A DNA stretch of 64,000 bases from Mycteria americana (lineage: Eukaryota > Chordata > Aves > Ciconiiformes > Ciconiidae). The notes beneath the pieces are model-generated. The model did no database searches. It saw only the letters and a program-made list of their open reading frames with translations, and was not told the origin of the DNA. The DNA lies in NCBI RefSeq assembly GCF_035582795.1, contig NC_134365.1, forward strand, positions 39,536,135-39,600,134. Direction: 5' to 3'. The number at the start of each line of letters is the position of its first letter. Position 1 is the stretch's first letter. Below are positions 62,200 through 64,000 of this stretch, one piece after another. The translations under genes were made by a program, and so were the position numbers.

Positions 62200-64000
62200 A
62201 GGGCTAGTTTGATATGTACTTCAGAGGCTTTGCAAGTCATTCTGCAAGTAGTCAATGCCTAGGGTTTATGATTCGGATTGCATTTCAGAGTAATGCAAGC
62301 ATTACTCTAACGTCTTATACTGAACCTTTTGTAAGTATTTATCTGTTAAATCAGAGTCCTCCACAGATGTCATGCTCAGCATGTGCTTATTTTCAATGTG
62401 GAAAGAAAGTACTTAATGTGAAGCTGTAACTATGTAACATCCAACTACTCTTACCTCCTTCTTCATATCTGTAGTAGTGCCACCAGCTTTGGAGTCCATG
62501 GTGTTCACTGCCCCCGGGTGACAGACAGCACGAGAGCTTGGGTAGGCTCCACTTGCTCCACTTGCCACCCTCCAAGCCCAAGCGTTTACCTTCAGCTTCC
62601 GTGAGTCCTGCCAAACCCAACTGGGTGACCTGATTGCAGGTCACCCCAAGTGACTTTGGCTTCTTTAATGTGTCAAAAAGAAAGGAAGCTGTAAAACAAC
62701 AGCAGAAGTCATGAAAATAATCATCATTAGGACATAACAGTAGAAAGTGAATATAATCCTTTCTTAGGAGAGGATAAGAAAAGGGAAAGCAAAATCATGG
62801 AAGGCGTTAACCTCTTTTTAAAGATGTTTTGATGATAAGGCTAGTACAAAAAAACCTCATCTGGAATATAATTCTCTGCTGGCAAGCAGCGATTTTGGAC
62901 ACCTTTAAATCATTCTGATATCTAGCTGCTCATTACTAACATATGTAAAATGCAGCACAATTATTCCATTGAATGCTGTACAGTTTATGTAACTACACTT
63001 TTGCAACCTGCCTTGATATTTTTGCAACAGAAGTGTTTTAATTTTAAAACACAGTCAACACCAGTAAAACAATAGCCTTCTCTGATTTACTGAAACGTAC
63101 AGAACTATAGAATTTTCATGCCAGAATATATCTGACAAAGTCATTTTTCACCAAGCTCAGGCCTTCTTATAGGTGGATATACTGTTGATCAGTACAACAT
63201 GAATCCAATGGCCCAAAGAAACCCAACAAACCCAAGAAAACCAAAATTTGATGGCCTTTTGTTGCTGTGAATTCCTACTTATGCTCAGGATATCTTGCTT
63301 TCAGAAGACATTAAATTCAAACAAGCTTTTAGGAATGACACAAAATGAAGTTAATTTTGTTAAGTGTTCTCACTTACCAAACCGATTTTGAATAAGTGAA
63401 CTGCAAGTCTGCTTCATGGATTGATATAATTTAAGGGTAATATAGTTTAATGAATATATTAATAGTGACTAATGAGTGGAATTGGAGCAGTATATGAGAC
63501 AGTGGCACAGAGCAACTTTTGTTTTTAAGACTCCTTAATTGCAGAAGAAAAAAATTTCTCTCACTCTTTGAGCACTGCGATCATTTTAGCAACTGAGCTG
63601 AATCTTTTGAGGGTGGTGAGTGCAGTACAACAATGTTGTGGTTTGCTTTAACTGCTCAGATCAAGGTCCCAGTTAGCTTTCTGGCACAGATCTACTGGAA
63701 TGGATTTCATCATCTAGGGGCTGTTCATGCTGTGTTTTGTAATCAAGGCATTTAATAACTGTAACTCTGTGAGTCCTGTATATAATTTCACGTGCGTTGC
63801 TATAACACTTGCATTGCTAATCCTTAACTTTGGAGGTAGGAGGTGTTGGCCGTGAGGAGGGGAGAAATATGGGCAGTGGGCATAAAAAAAGTCCCTTTGG
63901 TCAAAACCTCGTAGCATTTTGCAGTGCTTTCTGCACGGATGTTCCTCCATGACTGTAAGTTGTCATATTCATGTGCAGAGGTTTGAGCCAATTATACCTT

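Larger units (their letters stand above)
48400..64000. other. Downstream intergenic DNA with no supported gene
   Basis: Both strands were searched for exons, pseudogenes and RNA genes and none is supported. GC-richer patches (51840-52000, 52190-52960, 53500-54060, 57860-58140, 59960-60560) yield overlapping open frames in several frames, consistent with chance. No CR1 or LTR was recognised. Simple repeats and a candidate conserved element are listed separately. In human the flanking genes of DYRK2 are CAND1 and IFNG at some distance; neither is visible here. Confidence 0.55.

Noticed and set aside
1..64000. CRISPR arrays, operons, phage or bacterial defence systems, tRNA or rRNA genes
   Set aside because: The window is vertebrate nuclear DNA. 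No regularly spaced repeats, no bacterial-type gene clusters, and no convincing tRNA B-box with a foldable cloverleaf were found.

Overview
This is a vertebrate nuclear window, almost certainly from a bird and probably a neoavian one. The evidence is an intron-containing, CpG-island-driven DYRK2 gene, a CR1 LINE 3' end with the avian-type tail, and two solo LTRs that I recognise as avian endogenous retrovirus (ERV) families. There are no operons, CRISPR arrays or tRNA/rRNA genes. One protein-coding gene can be supported. The remaining long open frames look like chance frames in GC-rich or low-complexity DNA.

Layout. (1) 1-32250 is intergenic DNA upstream of DYRK2. It holds a 1.1-kb solo LTR (48-1164, minus, 5-bp target duplication AAGGC), a 576-bp solo LTR (18084-18659, minus, target duplication CTCAC, carrying an (AAT)n microsatellite), a CR1 fragment (29001-29113, minus), simple repeats, and one stretch that may be a conserved non-coding element (about 9400-9850). 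(2) 32250-34290 is a CpG island with the DYRK2 promoter region, 5' leader, exon 1, intron 1, exon 2 and the start of intron 2. The leader holds G-rich blocks, a mixed CGG/CTG triplet tract and two upstream ORFs, one of which overlaps the DYRK2 start codon. (3) 34087-42619 is the large intron 2, with an 18-C tract and an old imperfect tandem duplication. (4) 42620-44221 is coding exon 3, which holds the whole kinase domain. (5) 44222 to about 48390 is a long 3' UTR with a perfect 10-bp hairpin, a 19-G run, Pumilio-like and miR-25/92-like sites, and a distal AATAAA. (6) 48400-64000 is downstream intergenic DNA with low-complexity tracts and a second candidate conserved element (about 61500-62060).

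The spliced DYRK2 model (33111-33165, 33950-34086, 42620-44221) gives 597 codons plus stop. It preserves frame at both junctions, uses GT/AG sites and ends in the DYRK2 C-terminus. Met72, eight codons into exon 3, corresponds to the start of the known short DYRK2 isoform. The most interesting points are regulatory: the overlapping upstream ORF before the long-isoform start, the repeat-coded poly-Cys upstream ORF, and the structured 3' UTR. I did not find a new multi-gene system, and nothing in the window requires one.
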